A DNA stretch of 64,000 nucleotides from Devosia sp. (GCF_028290625.1 NZ_JAQGJM010000035.1:1-64000); one strand, 5' to 3'. Positions 50,632 through 60,810 are shown, counted from the stretch's first letter. Notes: generated by a model from the letters alone, not told the origin. Numbers and translations: made by a program.

Positions 50632-52545
50632 ATGGCTAAAGTTATCGGTATCGACCTCGGGACCACCAATAGCTGCGTCGCAGTGATGGACGGCTCGAAC
50701 CCCAAAGTGATCGAGAATGCCGAAGGCGCGCGCACCACGCCGTCGATGGTGGCGTTCTCCAAGGACGGCGAGCGCCTTGTGGGCCAGCCGGCCAAGCGCC
50801 AGGCGGTCACCAATCCTGAAGGCACGCTGTTTGCCGTCAAGCGCCTGATCGGGCGCCGTTACGACGACAAGGTGGTGGGCAAGGACAAGAACCTGGTGCC
50901 GTTCAAGATCGTCGCCGCCGACAATGGCGACGCATGGGTGGAAGCCTCGGGCGAAAAGTATTCGCCCTCGCAGGTTTCGGCCATGATCCTGCAGAAGATG
51001 AAGGAAACCGCTGAAAGCTATCTCGGCGAGACCGTCACGCAGGCCGTCATTACGGTTCCGGCCTATTTCAACGATTCTCAGCGCCAGGCCACCAAGGACG
51101 CGGGCAAGATTGCCGGCCTTGAGGTGCTGCGCATCATCAACGAGCCTACCGCGGCCGCTCTGGCGTATGGCCTCGACAAGAAAAACTCCGGCACCATCGC
51201 GGTCTACGACCTTGGTGGCGGCACGTTCGACGTGTCGATCCTCGAGATCGGCGACGGCGTGTTCGAAGTCAAATCCACCAATGGCGACACGTTCCTGGGT
51301 GGCGAAGACTTTGACATGCGCCTGGTCGACTACTTTGCCGACGAGTTCAAGAAAGAGCAGGGCATCGACCTCCGCTCCGACAAGCTCGCTCTGCAGCGCC
51401 TCAAGGAAGCTGCCGAAAAGGCCAAGATCGAACTCTCGAGCTCGACCCAAACCGAAATCAACCTGCCTTTCATCACCGCCGATGCCTCGGGTCCGAAGCA
51501 TCTGACGCTGAAGCTGTCGCGTTCGAAGTTCGAAAGCCTCGTTGACGACCTGATCCAGAAGACCATCGAGCCATGCAAGCTGGCGATGAAGGATGCGGGC
51601 CTGACCGCAGCCCAGATCGACGAAGTTGTGCTGGTTGGCGGCATGAGCCGCATGCCCAAGGTGCAGGAAGTCGTCAAGCAGCTGTTCGGCAAGGAACCCC
51701 ATAAGGGCGTGAACCCGGACGAAGTCGTGGCGCTGGGCGCTGCGATCCAGGCCGGCGTGCTGCAGGGCGACGTCAAGGACGTGCTGCTGCTGGACGTGAC
51801 GCCCCTTTCCTTGGGTATCGAAACCCTCGGTGGCGTGTTCACGCGCCTGATCGATCGCAACACCACGATCCCGACCAAGAAGAGCCAGACGTTCTCGACG
51901 GCCGAAGATAGCCAGTCGGCCGTGACCATCCGGGTGTTCCAGGGTGAGCGCGAAATGGCGGCGAACAATAAGCTGCTCGGCAATTTCGACCTCGCTGGCA
52001 TTCCGCCGGCACCGCGCGGCGTGCCGCAGATCGAAGTGACCTTCGATATCGACGCCAACGGCATCGTCAACGTGTCGGCCAAGGACAAGGGCACCGGCAA
52101 GGAGCAGCAGATCCGCATCCAGGCTTCGGGTGGTCTGTCTGACGCCGACATCGAAAAGATGGTGCAGGAAGCCGAGCAGAACGCCGAGGCCGACAAGAAG
52201 AAGCGCGAAGCCGTCGAAGCCAAGAACCAGGGCGAATCGCTGATCCACTCGACCGAGAAATCGGTCAAGGAATATGGCGACAAGGTTTCGGCCGAAGACA
52301 AGGCTGCGATCGAAGCGGCAATCGTTGATCTGCGCGGCGTACTTGACAGCGACGACGCCGAAGTGATCCGCGAGAAGACCGACGCGCTGGCGCAGGCTTC
52401 GATGAAGCTGGGCGAGGCCATGTACAAGGCTAGCCAGGCCGAAGCTGAGGCACAGGCTGCCGGCGATGCGGAAGACGACGATGATGACGTGGTCGACGCC
52501 GACTTCGAAGAGGTCAAGGACGACGACAACAAGAAGTCCGCCTAA
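50632..52545 (+). CDS. dnaK: Hsp70 chaperone DnaK
   Basis: 637-residue ATP-dependent chaperone. The nucleotide-binding domain begins [20 protein letters not shown] and contains [20 protein letters not shown] and [20 protein letters not shown]. The substrate-binding domain has [20 protein letters not shown] and a helical lid, and the C-terminus ends with an acidic tail ([15 protein letters not shown]). Preceded by a sigma-32-type promoter and followed by a strong terminator, so it is transcribed alone; dnaJ is 2.6 kb further on. Confidence 0.98.
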   Translation: MAKVIGIDLGTTNSCVAVMDGSNPKVIENAEGARTTPSMVAFSKDGERLVGQPAKRQAVTNPEGTLFAVKRLIGRRYDDKVVGKDKNLVPFKIVAADNGDAWVEASGEKYSPSQVSAMILQKMKETAESYLGETVTQAVITVPAYFNDSQRQATKDAGKIAGLEVLRIINEPTAAALAYGLDKKNSGTIAVYDLGGGTFDVSILEIGDGVFEVKSTNGDTFLGGEDFDMRLVDYFADEFKKEQGIDLRSDKLALQRLKEAAEKAKIELSSSTQTEINLPFITADASGPKHLTLKLSRSKFESLVDDLIQKTIEPCKLAMKDAGLTAAQIDEVVLVGGMSRMPKVQEVVKQLFGKEPHKGVNPDEVVALGAAIQAGVLQGDVKDVLLLDVTPLSLGIETLGGVFTRLIDRNTTIPTKKSQTFSTAEDSQSAVTIRVFQGEREMAANNKLLGNFDLAGIPPAPRGVPQIEVTFDIDANGIVNVSAKDKGTGKEQQIRIQASGGLSDADIEKMVQEAEQNAEADKKKREAVEAKNQGESLIHSTEKSVKEYGDKVSAEDKAAIEAAIVDLRGVLDSDDAEVIREKTDALAQASMKLGEAMYKASQAEAEAQAAGDAEDDDDDVVDADFEEVKDDDNKKSA

Positions 52546-52570
52546 TCGCCGTATTGGATTGAATGACGAA

Positions 52571-52596
52571 GCCCGGGAGCGATCCCGGGCTTTTTT
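52571..52596 (+). terminator. dnaK terminator
   Basis: GCCCGGGA-GCGA-TCCCGGGC followed by six T, 25 bases after the dnaK stop. Confidence 0.92.
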
Positions 52597-52713
52597 GTTG
52601 GCCGCGGCGGGGCGGTTAACGAGAGGATAATGGCAGCGTTAAAATTGCGAGGATTTCTCGCACGGAGGGCTTACGGGCGCCTGATATCAAGGTGGGGCTT
52701 CGGGGGACGCACC

Positions 52714-52998
52714 ATGCCACTGCTGATTTTGCTCACATCGACAATCGTTTTGACCTTCATGCCGGGGTGGCGGTGGTATCTGGCCGGTCTCGCGGTTACG
52801 GCCGGGCTGCTGGCGTGGTCATACTGGCCGCCGGGATCGGGAAATTATGGGGCCGCGGTCTATGATTACATCGTGGCGATCGGCTCGCCGTTCTGCTGGC
52901 TGGCCTTCGTGATCGCCATGGTGGGCAAGATTGCCTGGCTGGGCGGGATCATGCCGTCGTCATCGTTCCATCGGCAGGCGTCCGAGCCATCGGCTTAG
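52714..52998 (+). CDS. small membrane protein of unknown function
   Basis: 94 residues from ATG at 52714 with three hydrophobic segments (LLILLTSTIVLTFMPGW; WYLAGLAVTAGLLAWSYW; PFCWLAFVIAMVGKIAW). GGGGGACG upstream supports this start; an in-frame ATG at 52630 with GAGAGG upstream would add a basic 28-residue extension. Function unknown. Confidence 0.55.
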   Translation: MPLLILLTSTIVLTFMPGWRWYLAGLAVTAGLLAWSYWPPGSGNYGAAVYDYIVAIGSPFCWLAFVIAMVGKIAWLGGIMPSSSFHRQASEPSA

Positions 52999-53100
52999 GG
53001 CTGGATGGGTCCAGCGGTCCGTGTTCACCTTGACTTCGCTCCGATTCGCGTATTTTGCCTTTGTTCTAGGTTTATCGCCCAAACTGTCCTATGGTGGGGG

Positions 53101-53562
53101 ATGAACATTCCAGACCCCAAAACCTTCACCGATCCCGAAAAACTGCGCAAGCTGATGGCCAATGCCGTCCGCCTCGGCTATCCCGATCTCGTTTTCAATT
53201 GCCAGCTGCGCATTGCCGAGCTGGTCGGCAATACCCATGAAAAGGGTATCGAGCGCGAATTCTGGACCGCCCTGAGCGCGGCCGAGGAATTCAACACCGC
53301 GATCAAGGGCAAGACCTCCAAGCTCACCAAGATCCGCGCCAAGCACAAGCGTGTCGGCGCCCAGAAGGTTTTGGCAGATGCGGCGATGGAGCCCGAAATG
53401 TCGGACGGCTTTGCCACGCTGGTCGAGCATGGCCGCGCGGACCTGTCGAGCGAAGCCATCGTGATGCGCAATGAAGAGCTGTTCAGCGTCGACGCGGTCA
53501 ATGCCGTGCGCAAGAAGCTGATGGAGCACAATGTCAGCGCCGAGGCGCTGGAAGCCGCGTAA
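53101..53562 (+). CDS. conserved hypothetical soluble protein
   Basis: 153 residues: NIPDPKTFTDPEKLRKLMAN, FNCQLRIAELVGNTHEKGIE, then a basic stretch SKLTKIRAKHKRVGAQKVLA and a helical C-terminus. Looks like a soluble, possibly nucleic-acid-binding protein; no motif recognised. ATG at 53101 (GTGGGGG upstream) rather than 96 bases earlier. Confidence 0.7.
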   Translation: MNIPDPKTFTDPEKLRKLMANAVRLGYPDLVFNCQLRIAELVGNTHEKGIEREFWTALSAAEEFNTAIKGKTSKLTKIRAKHKRVGAQKVLADAAMEPEMSDGFATLVEHGRADLSSEAIVMRNEELFSVDAVNAVRKKLMEHNVSAEALEAA

Positions 53563-53665
53563 GTCGAGTTTGCCTGGAGCCTGGGCCATTCGAGCATAGC
53601 TCTCATGGCCTCCTCGCCTAAAATTGCTCCACCGGAGCAATTTTCCCGCAGGCGGGCGGCTCTGA

Positions 53666-53679
53666 GTTTCACGTGAATC
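53666..53679 (+). repeat. parS-like 14-mer, copy 3
   Basis: GTTTCACGTGAATC, intergenic, just before a terminator. Confidence 0.45.
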
Positions 53680-53687
53680 AGCATCCG

Positions 53688-53712
53688 ACCCGGGAGTGAT
53701 CCCGGGTTTTTT
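53688..53712 (+). terminator. terminator after the conserved hypothetical gene
   Basis: ACCCGGGA / TCCCGGGT hairpin followed by a T-tract; nearly the same sequence as the dnaK terminator. The rest of 53563-53845 shows no gene. Confidence 0.85.
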
Positions 53713-53845
53713 GTTGCCTGGTAAACGGCTGTAAATGCCGACAAATCCCGAAAAGGGCCAGATCGCGCCCCAATCTCGGCCCATTATGGGGCTCGAAGGA
53801 GATGTCGCTGGGGGGCGGCACTGTTGAAAGCGCAGCGAGGCCACC

Positions 53846-54895
53846 ATGAGCGACATTGCCAGCAATCCTGAATCCGGCGGAATCGGCCGGCTTGCCGAAC
53901 TGATCCACGGCAATCCGATGGACCGCCTCGATACCGATATGAGACACGTGATCGAGGCGCTGGCGGAGCTGGGCGCGCGGCCGCTCGAGCAGAGCAGCCC
54001 CGACACGGCACGGCGCCAACCCAAGATGATCGACGCCATCAGCGCCATCATGGCGCGGCAGGGGCGGGCGCCCAGCGAGGATGGCGTCAGCACCGAAGAC
54101 ATCACATTCAAAGGCGCCGAGGACGATCTGGCGGCGCGCGTCTATCGGCCGGTCGGCCTGCTGAGCCGGCTCAACCCGATGATCGCCTATTTCCACGGTG
54201 GCGGTTTCGTCACCGGGGATCTGGACATGCATGATGCCTCGGCGCGCGCCCTGGCGCGGCGGACCGGGGCTATTGTGGTGTCGCTCGACTATCGGCTGGG
54301 ACCTGAGCACAAATTTCCGGCCGCGCATGAGGACGCCTATGCGGCCTGGCGCTGGCTGGTGGGCGCGGCGCGTGAGCTGGGCGGCGATCCGCGGCGGATC
54401 GCTGTGGCTGGTGAGGATGCGGGGGCTAATCTGGCGCTGAACGTGGCATTGATGGCGCGGGACGCCCATTTCACCCAGCCGCTGGCGCAATTGTTGATCC
54501 ACCCGATTGCCGGCAGCGACATGAGCCGGCCCTCCTATGGCGAGACGCTGCGGGCGCGGCCGATCGGCATGCCGGGCATGCAGTGGCGGATGCGGCACGA
54601 GCTGGAGGATCGCGAGCAGATGAGCGATCCGCGCATCGATCTGGCGTCGCGGGCAGACCTGGCGGGCGTGGCGCCGGCGACCATAATCCTGGCGGAGATC
54701 GATCCGCTGCGGTCGGAGGGCGAGGCGCTGGCCGAAGCGCTGGAGGCCGCCGGCGTCAACGTCACCTGCACCGTGCATGAGGGCGTGACGCAGGGCTTTT
54801 TCGGGCTGGGGCTGATCGTCACCAAGGCACTGTTCGCCCAATCGGAGGCCGCCGAGGCACTGAACCAGGTGTTTGGCCGCGGTCGTCGCGGCTGA
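53846..54895 (+). CDS. HSL-family alpha/beta hydrolase lacking Ser and His of the triad
   Basis: 349 residues of the hormone-sensitive-lipase esterase family: IAYFHGGGFVTGDLDMHDAS (HGGG oxyanion motif), SLDYRLGPEHKFPAAHEDAY and ILAEIDPLRSEGEALAEALE (Asp286). The nucleophile elbow that should be GDSAG reads GEDAG (Asp191 for Ser), and the His motif HGFF reads QGFF (Gln316). Two of three catalytic residues are thus replaced in a frame that is otherwise intact, pointing to a pseudoenzyme or a changed chemistry. Lies between dnaK and dnaJ. Confidence 0.85.
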   Translation: MSDIASNPESGGIGRLAELIHGNPMDRLDTDMRHVIEALAELGARPLEQSSPDTARRQPKMIDAISAIMARQGRAPSEDGVSTEDITFKGAEDDLAARVYRPVGLLSRLNPMIAYFHGGGFVTGDLDMHDASARALARRTGAIVVSLDYRLGPEHKFPAAHEDAYAAWRWLVGAARELGGDPRRIAVAGEDAGANLALNVALMARDAHFTQPLAQLLIHPIAGSDMSRPSYGETLRARPIGMPGMQWRMRHELEDREQMSDPRIDLASRADLAGVAPATIILAEIDPLRSEGEALAEALEAAGVNVTCTVHEGVTQGFFGLGLIVTKALFAQSEAAEALNQVFGRGRRG

Positions 54896-55109
54896 CTATC
54901 CGAACTCCAGTTGATGCGGCGGCCCGCGCTTGATATGGAGCGGGCGCTACTCATTTGGTCTGGTGGGCCTGGCTTCCCCTTGCGGGAGGCGCGGTCGATT
55001 GCCATCTAGGGGGTAAGTTTCAGGTCTCTTCTAGTGAGGCGTTGGTTTTGGCGCGGTCCATTGGGGATCGCGACGGGCCGGCGCCGGCATGGCTTTCGGA
55101 GAAAAATTC

Positions 55110-56252
55110 TTGGCCAAACGTGATTTCTACGAGGTGCTCGGCGTTGCCAAGGACGCCGACGATGCGGTGCTCAAGAGCGCCTATCGCAAGCTGGCGATGC
55201 AGTATCACCCCGACCGCAATCACGGCGATAGCGAAGCGGAAGGCAAGTTCAAGGAACTGAGCGAAGCCTATGAGACGCTGAAAGACGGCCAGAAGCGCGC
55301 CGCCTATGACCGGTTCGGGCACGCGGCTTTTGAGAATGGCGGGCGCGGACCTGCGGCCGGAGCGGCCGGCTTCGGGCCGGAATTCACCTCCTCAATGTCC
55401 GATATTTTCGACGATATTTTTGGCGACTTCATGGGCGGGCGCCGTGGTCAGGGCGGCGGCGGGGCCGCCAAGCTGCGCGGCTCGGACCTGCGCTATAACC
55501 TCGAAATCTCGCTGGAAGAAAGCTTTGCCGGCCAAACCGTCGAGATCGACGTGCCGACGCTGGTGAGCTGCACTACCTGCGATGGGAATGGCGCCAAGCC
55601 CGGGACCGGCACCCATACCTGCCGCCAGTGCAACGGCCATGGCAAGGTGCGCGCGGCGCAGGGATTTTTCACCATCGAGCGGACCTGCCCGGTCTGCCAG
55701 GGCCGTGGCCAGATGATGGACCAGCCCTGCACCGATTGCGGCGGCCAGGGCCGGCGGCAGGAAAACCGGAAGCTTTCGGTCGATATTCCAAAAGGGATCG
55801 AGGACGGCACCCGCATTCGGCTGGCCAATGAGGGCGAGGCGGGGCTACGCGGCGGCCCACCCGGTGATCTGTATATTTTCATCTCGTTGCGGCCGCACGA
55901 TCTGTTCCAGCGCGACGGGGCGGACCTTTATGCCCGTGTGCCGATCGCCATGACCACCGCGGCTTTGGGCGGCGAGTTCGAAGTGCCAACGCTCGATGCG
56001 ATGCGGGCCAAGGTCAAAGTCGCGGCCGGCACGCAGCCGGGCCAGCGCGTGCGGCTCAAGGGCAAGGGCATGCCGGTGCTGCGCAGCAAGGACACCGGCG
56101 ATTTGTATGTGCAGCTCGATATCGAGACGCCGCAGAATTTGAGCCGCAAGCAGCGGGAGCTGCTGGAGGAGTTCCAGCGGCTGACGACGGAAGAGACCAA
56201 TCCGACCTCGGATGGGTTTTTCGCAAAATTGAAGACGATGTTTGGGGCTTAG
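55110..56252 (+). CDS. dnaJ: Hsp40 cochaperone DnaJ
   Basis: 380 residues: J-domain ([28 protein letters not shown] with HPD), Gly/Phe-rich region, four zinc-finger repeats ([32 protein letters not shown]) and a C-terminal substrate domain ([20 protein letters not shown]). The start is TTG at 55110: it gives the canonical AKRDFYE N-terminus and has GGAG eight bases upstream, while the ATG at 55089 has none. Separated from dnaK by three genes, unlike the common dnaKJ pair. Confidence 0.96.
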   Translation: MAKRDFYEVLGVAKDADDAVLKSAYRKLAMQYHPDRNHGDSEAEGKFKELSEAYETLKDGQKRAAYDRFGHAAFENGGRGPAAGAAGFGPEFTSSMSDIFDDIFGDFMGGRRGQGGGGAAKLRGSDLRYNLEISLEESFAGQTVEIDVPTLVSCTTCDGNGAKPGTGTHTCRQCNGHGKVRAAQGFFTIERTCPVCQGRGQMMDQPCTDCGGQGRRQENRKLSVDIPKGIEDGTRIRLANEGEAGLRGGPPGDLYIFISLRPHDLFQRDGADLYARVPIAMTTAALGGEFEVPTLDAMRAKVKVAAGTQPGQRVRLKGKGMPVLRSKDTGDLYVQLDIETPQNLSRKQRELLEEFQRLTTEETNPTSDGFFAKLKTMFGA

Positions 56253-56395
56253 GGGGCACGCCCTCGTGGTTCGAGGCTCGCAAGGGCTCGCACCTCACCA
56301 TGAGGACTACTGCTGGAACCGAGCTTTAAAGTAGCCCTCATGGTGAGGTGTGGGAGGCGTAGCCGACCCTCGAACCACGAGGGCGTGGCACCGTC
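56253..56395. repeat. nested intergenic inverted repeat after dnaJ
   Basis: Outer arms of 20 bases (56257-56276 and 56368-56387) around CCTCGTGGTTCGAGG, and inner 15-base arms CACCTCACCATGAGG (56291-56305) with its complement at 56336-56350. It fills the gap between convergent dnaJ and the VOC gene; probably a dispersed chromosomal repeat also acting as a terminator. Confidence 0.75.
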
Positions 56396-56397
56396 AC

Positions 56398-56805
56398 TCA
56401 GCTTGGCTGGACGAAGCTGGGGTCCATCCACATGATTTCCCAGATGTGACCGTCGAGATCGGAAAACGCGCGGCTCATCATGAAGCGGTAGTCGTCGCCG
56501 GGGCGCGCTTCGGTGGCGCCGGCGGCGATGGCTTTGTCGAACAGTGCGATGACGGCTTCCTTGCTGTCGCGGCTGAGCGCGATCAGGACTTCGCTGCTGG
56601 TATGGGCGTCGGCGATGGTCTTGGAGGTGAACTGGGCGAACTTTTCGTGCGTCAGCAGCATGGAGAAAATGTTCTCGTCGATCACCATGGCGGCGGCGGT
56701 CTCGTCGGTGAACTGCGCGTTGAAGGTGAAGCCGAGCGCGCCGAAGAAAGCCTTGGACGCATCGAGATTGCGGACCGGCAGATTGACGAAAATATTGGTG
56801 GCCAT
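56398..56805 (-). CDS. VOC/glyoxalase-fold protein
   Basis: 135 residues, two beta-alpha-beta-beta-beta modules of the vicinal oxygen chelate superfamily: NIFVNLPVRNLDASKAFFGA, FSDLDGHIWEIMWMD at the C-terminus (DPDGH-like metal Glu/His region). Likely a dioxygenase-like or glyoxalase-like protein of unknown substrate (PhnB/YoaF-like type). Confidence 0.85.
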   Translation of the reverse strand: MATNIFVNLPVRNLDASKAFFGALGFTFNAQFTDETAAAMVIDENIFSMLLTHEKFAQFTSKTIADAHTSSEVLIALSRDSKEAVIALFDKAIAAGATEARPGDDYRFMMSRAFSDLDGHIWEIMWMDPSFVQPS

Positions 56806-56934
56806 GACTGTCTCCTCGGATTATCACTAAGGCATTTACTTAACTGATTGTGTTGCGACTGGCAAGAGGCTTGCTCACCCTTGCGGCGCAGCGCGGCGGC
56901 GGGCAGTGTCACCTCCTCACCAGGATGACGCTTC

Positions 56935-57480
56935 ATGACCACCGCGCTTACGCTTTCCGGCTCGACCCGCAAGGGATCGCTGAACCAGATGTTGCAACAC
57001 CATATCGGCACGCAACTGGAGGCGGCTGGAGTGAAGGTCACGGCCATCAGCCTGGCCGATTACGAGTTGCCGCTGTTTAGCGAGGACCTCGAAGCCGAGC
57101 ACGTGCCGGCAGCGGCGGCGAAGCTGGCGGCGCTATTCACCAGCCATGATATCGTGTTCTGGGCCAGCCCCGAATATAATGGCGGGCTGACGCCGCTGAC
57201 GGTCAATACCTTGGCCTGGCTGAGCCGGCAGCGGCCCAGCCCGTTCCGCCACCCGGTGTTTGGGATTGGCGGGGTGAGCACGGGCAAATATGGCACCATC
57301 TTTGGGCTGAGCCATCTGCGCGACAGCCTGAGCAAGATCGGCGCGTTGGTAGTTCCGACTCTGCTCGGCATCGGGCCGGCAGATGAGGCCTTCGACGCTG
57401 ACGGCGCGCCGGTAGAGCCGGCGATCATCCGCAAGGTCGAGACTATTGTGCATGAACTGACCCATTTCAGCCGGGGCTGA
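56935..57480 (+). CDS. NADPH-dependent FMN reductase
   Basis: 181-residue flavodoxin-like reductase: TLSGSTRKGSLNQMLQHHIG (FMN phosphate loop GSTRKGS), DIVFWASPEYNGGLTPLTVN (SPEYNGG family motif) and FGIGGVSTGKYGTIFG. Related to chromate and azo reductases; physiological substrate unknown. The histidine phosphatase gene follows 6 bases later in the same direction. Confidence 0.88.
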   Translation: MTTALTLSGSTRKGSLNQMLQHHIGTQLEAAGVKVTAISLADYELPLFSEDLEAEHVPAAAAKLAALFTSHDIVFWASPEYNGGLTPLTVNTLAWLSRQRPSPFRHPVFGIGGVSTGKYGTIFGLSHLRDSLSKIGALVVPTLLGIGPADEAFDADGAPVEPAIIRKVETIVHELTHFSRG

Positions 57481-57486
57481 GCTTTG

Positions 57487-58095
57487 ATGCGCGCGCTCTA
57501 CATCACCCATCCGCAGGTCATGGTCGATCCTGATGTGCCGGTGCCGCAATGGGGGCTGTCGGAGGTTGGACGTGCCCGCGCGGAAGCGTTCGCGGCGCGG
57601 GGGCTGATTGCCGAGGGGGCGGTGGTTTTTTCTAGCGATGAGCGCAAGGCGGTGGAGCTGGCCGATATCATCACGGCAAGTTGGGGCGGTGCGGTGATCA
57701 CCGATCCGGCGATGGGGGAGAACGATCGCTCGGCGATGGGCTTCTTGCCGCCGGACAAATTCGAGGTGACGGCGGACCGATTTTTTGCTGCGCCAATGGA
57801 AAGCGTGGATGGCTGGGAGCGGGCGATCGACGCGCAGCGGCGGATCGTCGGCGCGGTTGGCAAGGCGATGGAGCGGGTGCGGCCGGGGCAGGCCATGGTG
57901 TTTTGCGGACATGGCGCGGTGGGTACGCTGCTCAAATGCTATTTGGGCGGATGGACCATTGCCCGCTCCGAAGATCAGCGACGGATGGCCGATCCGGGCG
58001 GCGGCAATGGCTTCGTGTTCGATCTTGAGGCGCGAAAGCTATATTGCGACTGGACGCCGATGGAAGCGCTGACGCGCGAAATGATCAGCGGCTAG
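57487..58095 (+). CDS. histidine phosphatase superfamily protein
   Basis: 202 residues. The N-terminal catalytic loop is YITHPQ rather than the usual RHG, keeping His but not the Arg-His-Gly form; VVFSSDERKAVELADI and MVFCGHGAVGTLLKCYLGG supply the other family elements including the second His. Broad phosphatase call; the substrate is unknown and the non-canonical first motif makes activity less certain. ATG at 57487 follows the FMN reductase stop closely. Its last 11 bases overlap the convergent TfoX-type gene. Confidence 0.78.
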   Translation: MRALYITHPQVMVDPDVPVPQWGLSEVGRARAEAFAARGLIAEGAVVFSSDERKAVELADIITASWGGAVITDPAMGENDRSAMGFLPPDKFEVTADRFFAAPMESVDGWERAIDAQRRIVGAVGKAMERVRPGQAMVFCGHGAVGTLLKCYLGGWTIARSEDQRRMADPGGGNGFVFDLEARKLYCDWTPMEALTREMISG

Positions 58096-58342
58096 ACGGG
58101 TAGTCTTTTTCGATTTGTGCGACGGTTGCGGCGTCCAGATCCCAATGGCGAATACCGCGCACGGCGCCCGCAATGGCGCGGCGGGTATGCGCACAGGCGT
58201 CCTCGGGAAACTCGGCGATCAGGCGGCTGAACACCGCATCTTCACCCAGCGCATCCAGGGTTTCGCGGCTGTCGATGCCGACCGTGCGCAGGCGCTTGCC
58301 CAGTACCTTGCCGATATTGGGGGCCGATTCAATCTCTGCCAT
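58085..58342 (-). CDS. TfoX C-terminal-domain (helix-hairpin-helix-like) protein
   Basis: 85 residues: APNIGKVLGKRLRTVGIDSR, ETLDALGEDAVFSRLIAEFP and AIAGAVRGIRHWDL match the TfoX C-terminal domain, whose LxNIGxxL pattern resembles DNA-binding helix-hairpin-helix folds. The N-terminal TfoX domain is absent, common for stand-alone members. Interesting beside a broken comM only because both names relate to competence; no functional link is shown. Confidence 0.8.
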   Translation of the reverse strand: MAEIESAPNIGKVLGKRLRTVGIDSRETLDALGEDAVFSRLIAEFPEDACAHTRRAIAGAVRGIRHWDLDAATVAQIEKDYPSSR

Positions 58343-58403
58343 GGCGGTTGTCTCCGGGCACAGGGTGTGCGAGTGAAAACCGATCCACAGGGAGAATCAA
58401 GCC

Positions 58404-59102
58404 ATGGGCGGACAACTGATCGTTGGCCTCGACGTTTCCTCGCGCGCCGAAGCTGAGAAGATCGTGGCAGCGCTGGGCGACGATGTGCAGTTCTACAAGA
58501 TTGGCTATCAGTGCTTTTATGGCGCGGACGGGTACGCGCTGGGCAAGGATTTGATCGCGGCGGGCAAGAGCGTGTTCTTCGACCTCAAGCTGCTCGATAT
58601 CGACAACACGGTGGAAAAGGGCGTGGCGGCGATCGCCGCGACCGGGGCGGCGATGCTGACCGTGCACGCCTATCCCAAGACCCTGCGGGCGGCAGCCAAG
58701 GCCGCGGCCGGGTCCGGGCTGATGGTGCTGGGCGTGACGGTGCTGACATCGATGGACGATGCGGACGTCAAGGAAGCCGGCTACGAGCGCGATGCCTCGG
58801 GGCTGGTGGCGCTGCGGGCGCAGCAGGCGCGCGACGCGGGCATTGGCGGGCTGGTGGCATCGGCGCATGAAGCCGAGATGGTCCGCACCATTGTGGGGCC
58901 GAAGCTGGCCATCGTGACGCCGGGGATTCGTCCGGCAGGTTCCGATCATGGCGACCAGAAGCGGGTGATGGGGCCGGCGGAGGCTCTGGCGGCCGGCGCG
59001 ACGCACCTGGTGGTGGCGCGACCGATTATCCAGGCCGCCGATCCGGCGGTGGCTGCAAGGGCGATTTTGGCGGAGATGGCGGGCGGAGTGAGGGTAGCTT
59101 AG
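58404..59102 (+). CDS. pyrF: orotidine 5'-phosphate decarboxylase
   Basis: 232-residue TIM-barrel enzyme of the last UMP synthesis step. [20 protein letters not shown] at the start, [20 protein letters not shown] contains the D-x-K-x-x-D catalytic motif, and [20 protein letters not shown], then [15 protein letters not shown] are typical. ATG at 58404 with GGAG upstream. Monocistronic. Confidence 0.96.
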   Translation: MGGQLIVGLDVSSRAEAEKIVAALGDDVQFYKIGYQCFYGADGYALGKDLIAAGKSVFFDLKLLDIDNTVEKGVAAIAATGAAMLTVHAYPKTLRAAAKAAAGSGLMVLGVTVLTSMDDADVKEAGYERDASGLVALRAQQARDAGIGGLVASAHEAEMVRTIVGPKLAIVTPGIRPAGSDHGDQKRVMGPAEALAAGATHLVVARPIIQAADPAVAARAILAEMAGGVRVA

Positions 59103-59481
59103 GGTCTTCACCTCTCCGTCGGGGGAGAGGTCGGCTTGCAAAGCAAGACGGGTGAGGGGGCCTTCCCAAACACTCACCCAGTAAAGGCCCCCTCACCCGA
59201 CCCAAGGGGTCGACCTCTCCCCCGAAGGGAGAGGTGAGGAGCATCTCCCGTCGCACTTGGCGAGTGGGGCGGAGTCCCATCATTTGGCGCTGCGCGCCAC
59301 CTTCTTCCCGATGGGGAGAAGAAAAGGCGGCATTCCAACCACGGTACTTTCCCGCGGACTTGATCCGCGGGCCTTTCGCCGCTTGTGCCCTTTTGAGAGT
59401 GGCCCGCGGATCAAGTCCGCGGGAAGGGCGGTGGGGAGGTGAGATTGTGTCCTACGGCGGGCAACTCACTCGCAAATTCCC
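59103..59481. repeat. intergenic repeat region including REP-like copy 2
   Basis: No gene. CCTCTCCGTCGGGGGAGAGG and a GGGTGAGGGGGCC / GGCCCCCTCACCC pair form long hairpins at 59106-59245; CGCTGCGCGCCACCTTCTTC near 59290 is shared with 42921. The REP-like element has perfect 25-base arms at 59349-59373 and 59401-59425 (core CCGCGGACTTGATCCGCGG), a sibling of 42789-42865. Confidence 0.8.
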
Positions 59482-59832
59482 CTAATACGTATTCTTCAAC
59501 GGCTGGGTGAAAATCAGCTGGTTGCCGTCGGGGTCGCGGTAGATGGCGGTCTTGACGTAGTCGCCGATGCGCTTGCTGACGGGGGTGATGCCGTTGGTTT
59601 CGAGCGCCGAGACATGCGACGCCAGGTCATCGACGATCAGGGTGACCGAAGACGCGCCGGCGCGGTCGGCGTCGGTGAAGACATGCACCCAGCCGCCGGT
59701 GGAGAATTTCCATTCCGCCACGTCGGCCATGGGGCGCGCGTCAGCGCTGCGGCCGAACATCTGTTCGTACCAGGGCAGGGCAGTCGCCAAATCATCAACG
59801 GCGACACCGGCCAGGGCATTGGTGATGGTCAT
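59482..59832 (-). CDS. VOC/glyoxalase-fold protein
   Basis: 116 residues of the vicinal oxygen chelate fold: GVAVDDLATALPWYEQMFGR at the start and KTAIYRDPDGNQLIFTQ at the end, with the metal-Glu position replaced by Gln in GNQLIF. Bleomycin-resistance/dioxygenase-like; substrate unknown. ATG at 59832 (MTITNALAG). Confidence 0.82.
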   Translation of the reverse strand: MTITNALAGVAVDDLATALPWYEQMFGRSADARPMADVAEWKFSTGGWVHVFTDADRAGASSVTLIVDDLASHVSALETNGITPVSKRIGDYVKTAIYRDPDGNQLIFTQPLKNTY

Positions 59833-59970
59833 AGGCAGTCCTTCATGCGGCAAACACGGCGAGAGTCTAGCATGTGGCGAAGCTTCCTCTTACCTACAAG
59901 TGTGGCTTGGTGTTGGCAAAGCGCGCTGGTATAGCCGGAGCCGAATATTGCTATTGCTGGAGACTTTGCC

Positions 59971-60810
59971 ATGGCCGATCTCAAGGTGGTTATTGCCGGT
60001 GCGGGCGGGCGCATGGGCGCGGCCAATATTCGCGCCGTGGCGGCACTGTCGGGCCTGGCCGTGCATGGCGCGGTGGCGGGAAGCGGGTTGAGCCTGCATG
60101 CCGCAGTCGACCGGCCGGGTACGCCCGCCATCGGGCAGGACGCAGGGTTGTTCGCCGGGATCGGCGTGCTGGGCGTGACCATCACCGACAATCTGGATGC
60201 GGCTTTGGCGGACGCTGATGCGGTGATCGATTTTACCGCGCCGGCCGCCAGCGTGGCGCTGGCGCAAAAGGCCGCCAAGCTGGGGCTGATCCATGTGATC
60301 GGCACCACCGGCTGTTCGGAAGGCGATGACGTGGCGATTGCCGAGGCGGGCAAGGCCGGCGCGACAATCGTCAAATCGGGAAATTTCTCGATGGGGGTCA
60401 ATGTGCTGGCGAGCCTCGTCAAACAGGCGGCCGCAGTGTTGGCGCAGTACGATATCGAAATCCTCGAAATGCATCATGCCAAGAAGGTGGACGCGCCGTC
60501 GGGCACGGCGCTGCTATTGGGACATGCGGCGGCCGAGGGGCGCGAGATTTCATTAGCTTCGCATTCGGTACGCGTGCGCGACGGCCATACGGGGCCGCGC
60601 GAAGAGGGTACGATCGGCTTTGCGACGCTGCGCGGCGGCACCGTGGTGGGCGATCACAGCGTGATCTTTGCCGGGCCATCGGAGCGGATCGAACTGAACC
60701 ATCGCGCCGAGGACCGGGCAATCTTTGCGCATGGCGCGGCGCGGGCGACGCTGTGGGCGCGGGACCAGAAGCCGGGGCTCTATTCCATGGCCGACGTGCT
60801 GGGGCTCTGA
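59971..60810 (+). CDS. dapB: 4-hydroxy-tetrahydrodipicolinate reductase
   Basis: 279-residue enzyme of lysine and diaminopimelate synthesis. [20 protein letters not shown] is the NAD(P)-binding site, [13 protein letters not shown] and [11 protein letters not shown] the middle region, and [19 protein letters not shown] the substrate motif with catalytic His and Lys. [19 protein letters not shown] follows. The EVE gene begins 3 bases after its stop, then gpmA; likely one transcript. Confidence 0.96.
   Translation: MADLKVVIAGAGGRMGAANIRAVAALSGLAVHGAVAGSGLSLHAAVDRPGTPAIGQDAGLFAGIGVLGVTITDNLDAALADADAVIDFTAPAASVALAQKAAKLGLIHVIGTTGCSEGDDVAIAEAGKAGATIVKSGNFSMGVNVLASLVKQAAAVLAQYDIEILEMHHAKKVDAPSGTALLLGHAAAEGREISLASHSVRVRDGHTGPREEGTIGFATLRGGTVVGDHSVIFAGPSERIELNHRAEDRAIFAHGAARATLWARDQKPGLYSMADVLGL

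Noticed and set aside
50599..52248. A 549-codon frame opposite dnaK
   Set aside because: Antisense to a strongly conserved gene, composition typical of high-GC shadow frames, no ribosome-binding site.
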